Source: JAZDLO01 sp043801935
Lineage (GTDB): Bacteria > Actinomycetota > Thermoleophilia > RBG-16-64-13
Direction of reading: 5' to 3'
Length of the DNA: 6,572 bases
Assembly: GCA_043801935.1 (NCBI GenBank)
Contig: JAZDLO010000215.1
Location: 1-6,572, forward strand
The translations under genes and the position numbers were made by a program. Under the pieces are notes generated by a model, which saw only the letters and a list, made by a program, of their open reading frames with translations, made no database searches and had not been told where the DNA came from. Shown here one piece after another: positions 5,923-6,572 of the stretch; position 1 is the stretch's first letter; every line of letters begins with the position of its first letter.

Positions 5923-6572
5923 CTAGCGCGCGGGCCCGTCGTCGATGACCTGGGCGTCGAACTCTTGTTTGAGCACCCTGATCAACTCGTCCTTGCTCAG
6001 GATTCTAGCATCTTCCTCTTCGTCAGCCGGCTGGGGGGCGACCCCGACCGCCATCCGGGTGGTGATGTGCAGCTCTCTGCCCGTGACCTCGCGCAGGGCG
6101 TCGGCGATCACCCGAGGATTGTCGCCCCGGGCCACCTGGTTGGCTTGAAAGCTATAGCCGGTGGGGAACTTGATGACCAACTCGTCGTCCTCGAGGCTTT
6201 CCGGGCGCCCCTCGCCAAGCACGGCGGACAGGCCGGCCTGACGCTTCTTGACCGCTTCAAGGATCAGGGGCCAGGCACGTTTGAGGTGCTCGATGTCGGG
6301 CTGTACGGTGGACGGAGCCGGGGGGGCGGTCTGGGCCTCGGGCATCGTGGGCTCGACGCCTGGGGGCGGCGAAGCGGGTGCGGACGATGGGGCCGGTGCG
6401 GACGATGGAGCCGGTGCGGGAGACGAGGTCGAGGCGGGGGCTGTCATGGGCGCGCCGGCGGCGCGCCCGACCGCAGCCGTAGTCGCCGGTGCGGTCGATG
6501 GCACGGCCGCCGTCTCCGGCTTGGCAGGGCCTCCCGTGCCCAGAGCCGTCATCTTGATCAGCGTCAGCTCCA
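5923..6572 (-). CDS. dnaX: DNA polymerase III tau/gamma subunit, C-terminal part (5' end outside the window)
   Basis: C-terminal 216 or so residues of the clamp-loader subunit that couples polymerase, clamp loader and helicase at the replication fork. The frame is open through the right edge. A methionine at 6552 could be mistaken for a start, but the codons before it read ELTLIK, matching the end of the DnaX collar domain (typically LELALLRL), so the gene continues upstream. Counting from that Met: Pro/Ala/Ser/Thr-rich linker about 8-83; tau C-terminal domain about 84-168 (IEHLKRAWPLILEAVKKR 87-104, then ELVIKFPTGYSFQANQV 124-140); acidic stretch ADEEEDAR 176-183; and a final helix DELIRVLKQEFDAQVIDD 188-205. 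The AAA+ ATPase and zinc-binding parts are not in view. The linker holds an 18-bp tandem repeat, a 9-bp hairpin and a C7 run on the coding strand. It heads the ybaB-recR-lysC series. Identification rests on domain pattern and on gene order. Confidence 0.92.
   Translation of the reverse strand, partial: ELTLIKMTALGTGGPAKPETAAVPSTAPATTAAVGRAAGAPMTAPASTSSPAPAPSSAPAPSSAPASPPPGVEPTMPEAQTAPPAPSTVQPDIEHLKRAWPLILEAVKKRQAGLSAVLGEGRPESLEDDELVIKFPTGYSFQANQVARGDNPRVIADALREVTGRELHITTRMAVGVAPQPADEEEDARILSKDELIRVLKQEFDAQVIDDGPAR
6378..6420. repeat. 18-bp tandem repeat in the dnaX linker
   Basis: Two copies of an 18-bp unit (6378-6395 and 6396-6413) differ at one base (6391 G against 6409 A), and a partial third copy follows (6414-6419). 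On the coding strand each unit encodes a Ser-Ser-Ala-Pro-Ala-Pro hexapeptide of the flexible linker. The unit is a multiple of three, so copy-number change would lengthen or shorten the linker without breaking the frame. Confidence 0.85.
6448..6468. repeat. 9-bp perfect inverted repeat inside dnaX
   Basis: GGGCGCGCC (6448-6456) and GGCGCGCCC (6460-6468) are perfect complements around a 3-nt loop (GGC). In dnaX mRNA this would be a very stable all-GC hairpin. It lies in the Ala/Pro linker coding region, where low-complexity GC-rich codons make such repeats likely by chance. Confidence 0.6.

Noticed and set aside
4341..5948. A 535-codon open frame on the + strand running across lysC, recR and ybaB.
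   Set aside because: It lies antisense to three well-recognised conserved genes, its translation resembles no known domain and is rich in His, Gly and Arg, and long antisense frames are common in GC-rich coding DNA.
6448..6468. The dnaX hairpin as the stimulator of a classical programmed -1 frameshift.
   Set aside because: No X-XXY-YYZ heptamer lies just upstream on the coding strand; the C7 run is downstream of the hairpin, not upstream.
5923..6552. Reading the right-edge gene as a separate 209-residue Pro/Ala-rich secreted protein starting at 6552.
   Set aside because: The frame is open beyond that Met, the preceding codons (ELTLIK) match the DnaX collar end, there is no signal peptide, and the C-terminal domain and neighbours fit dnaX.
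1..6572. Mobile element, defence system, CRISPR array, tRNA or rRNA.
   Set aside because: No transposase or integrase motif, no spaced direct repeats, no cloverleaf or rRNA-like stretch; nearly all bases are within recognised genes.

Overview
The window is GC-rich and densely coding, with short gaps, one GTG start and short-spaced or overlapping genes. The gene order dnaX, ybaB/ebfC, recR and then an aspartate kinase of the two-ACT-domain type that responds to Lys/Thr is what I would expect from a high-GC Gram-positive bacterium (Actinobacteria, possibly an Acidimicrobiia-like lineage). This placement is inference from composition and gene order; no rRNA or other marker is present.

Left half, + strand (1-3498): two ABC exporter half-transporters, each with a transmembrane domain fused to a nucleotide-binding domain. 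The first is cut by the window's left edge. The second starts inside the first one's stop codon (ATGA overlap). The first has Asp in place of the catalytic Glu after Walker B. The second has LSQGQ instead of LSGGQ. These two deviations fall in the same composite ATP site, so the pair reads as a heterodimeric exporter with one degenerate and one catalytic site. The substrate cannot be read from the sequence.

A 26-bp convergent gap (3499-3524) contains a perfect 7-bp GC-rich inverted repeat and separates the exporter genes from an operon-like block on the - strand.

Right half, - strand (read from 6572 down to 3525): the 3' part of dnaX (clamp-loader tau/gamma subunit, with its Pro/Ala linker and tau C-terminal domain), ybaB/ebfC (nucleoid-associated protein), recR (recombination mediator) and lysC (aspartate kinase, first step of the Lys/Thr/Met/diaminopimelate pathway). 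Gaps are 13, 39 and 63 bp, so one transcript is plausible. dnaX, ybaB and recR belong to replication and repair; lysC is a biosynthetic gene at the end of the run, and asd does not follow it.

I see no mobile element, CRISPR array, tRNA, rRNA or phage gene, and no convincing undescribed system. The points worth a second look are small-scale: the paired degenerate ATP site, a likely internal start for an aspartokinase beta subunit, an N-terminal extension on the kinase whose frame runs back to the recR stop, and a C7 run in the dnaX linker where a slip in either direction would end translation within about 21 codons.
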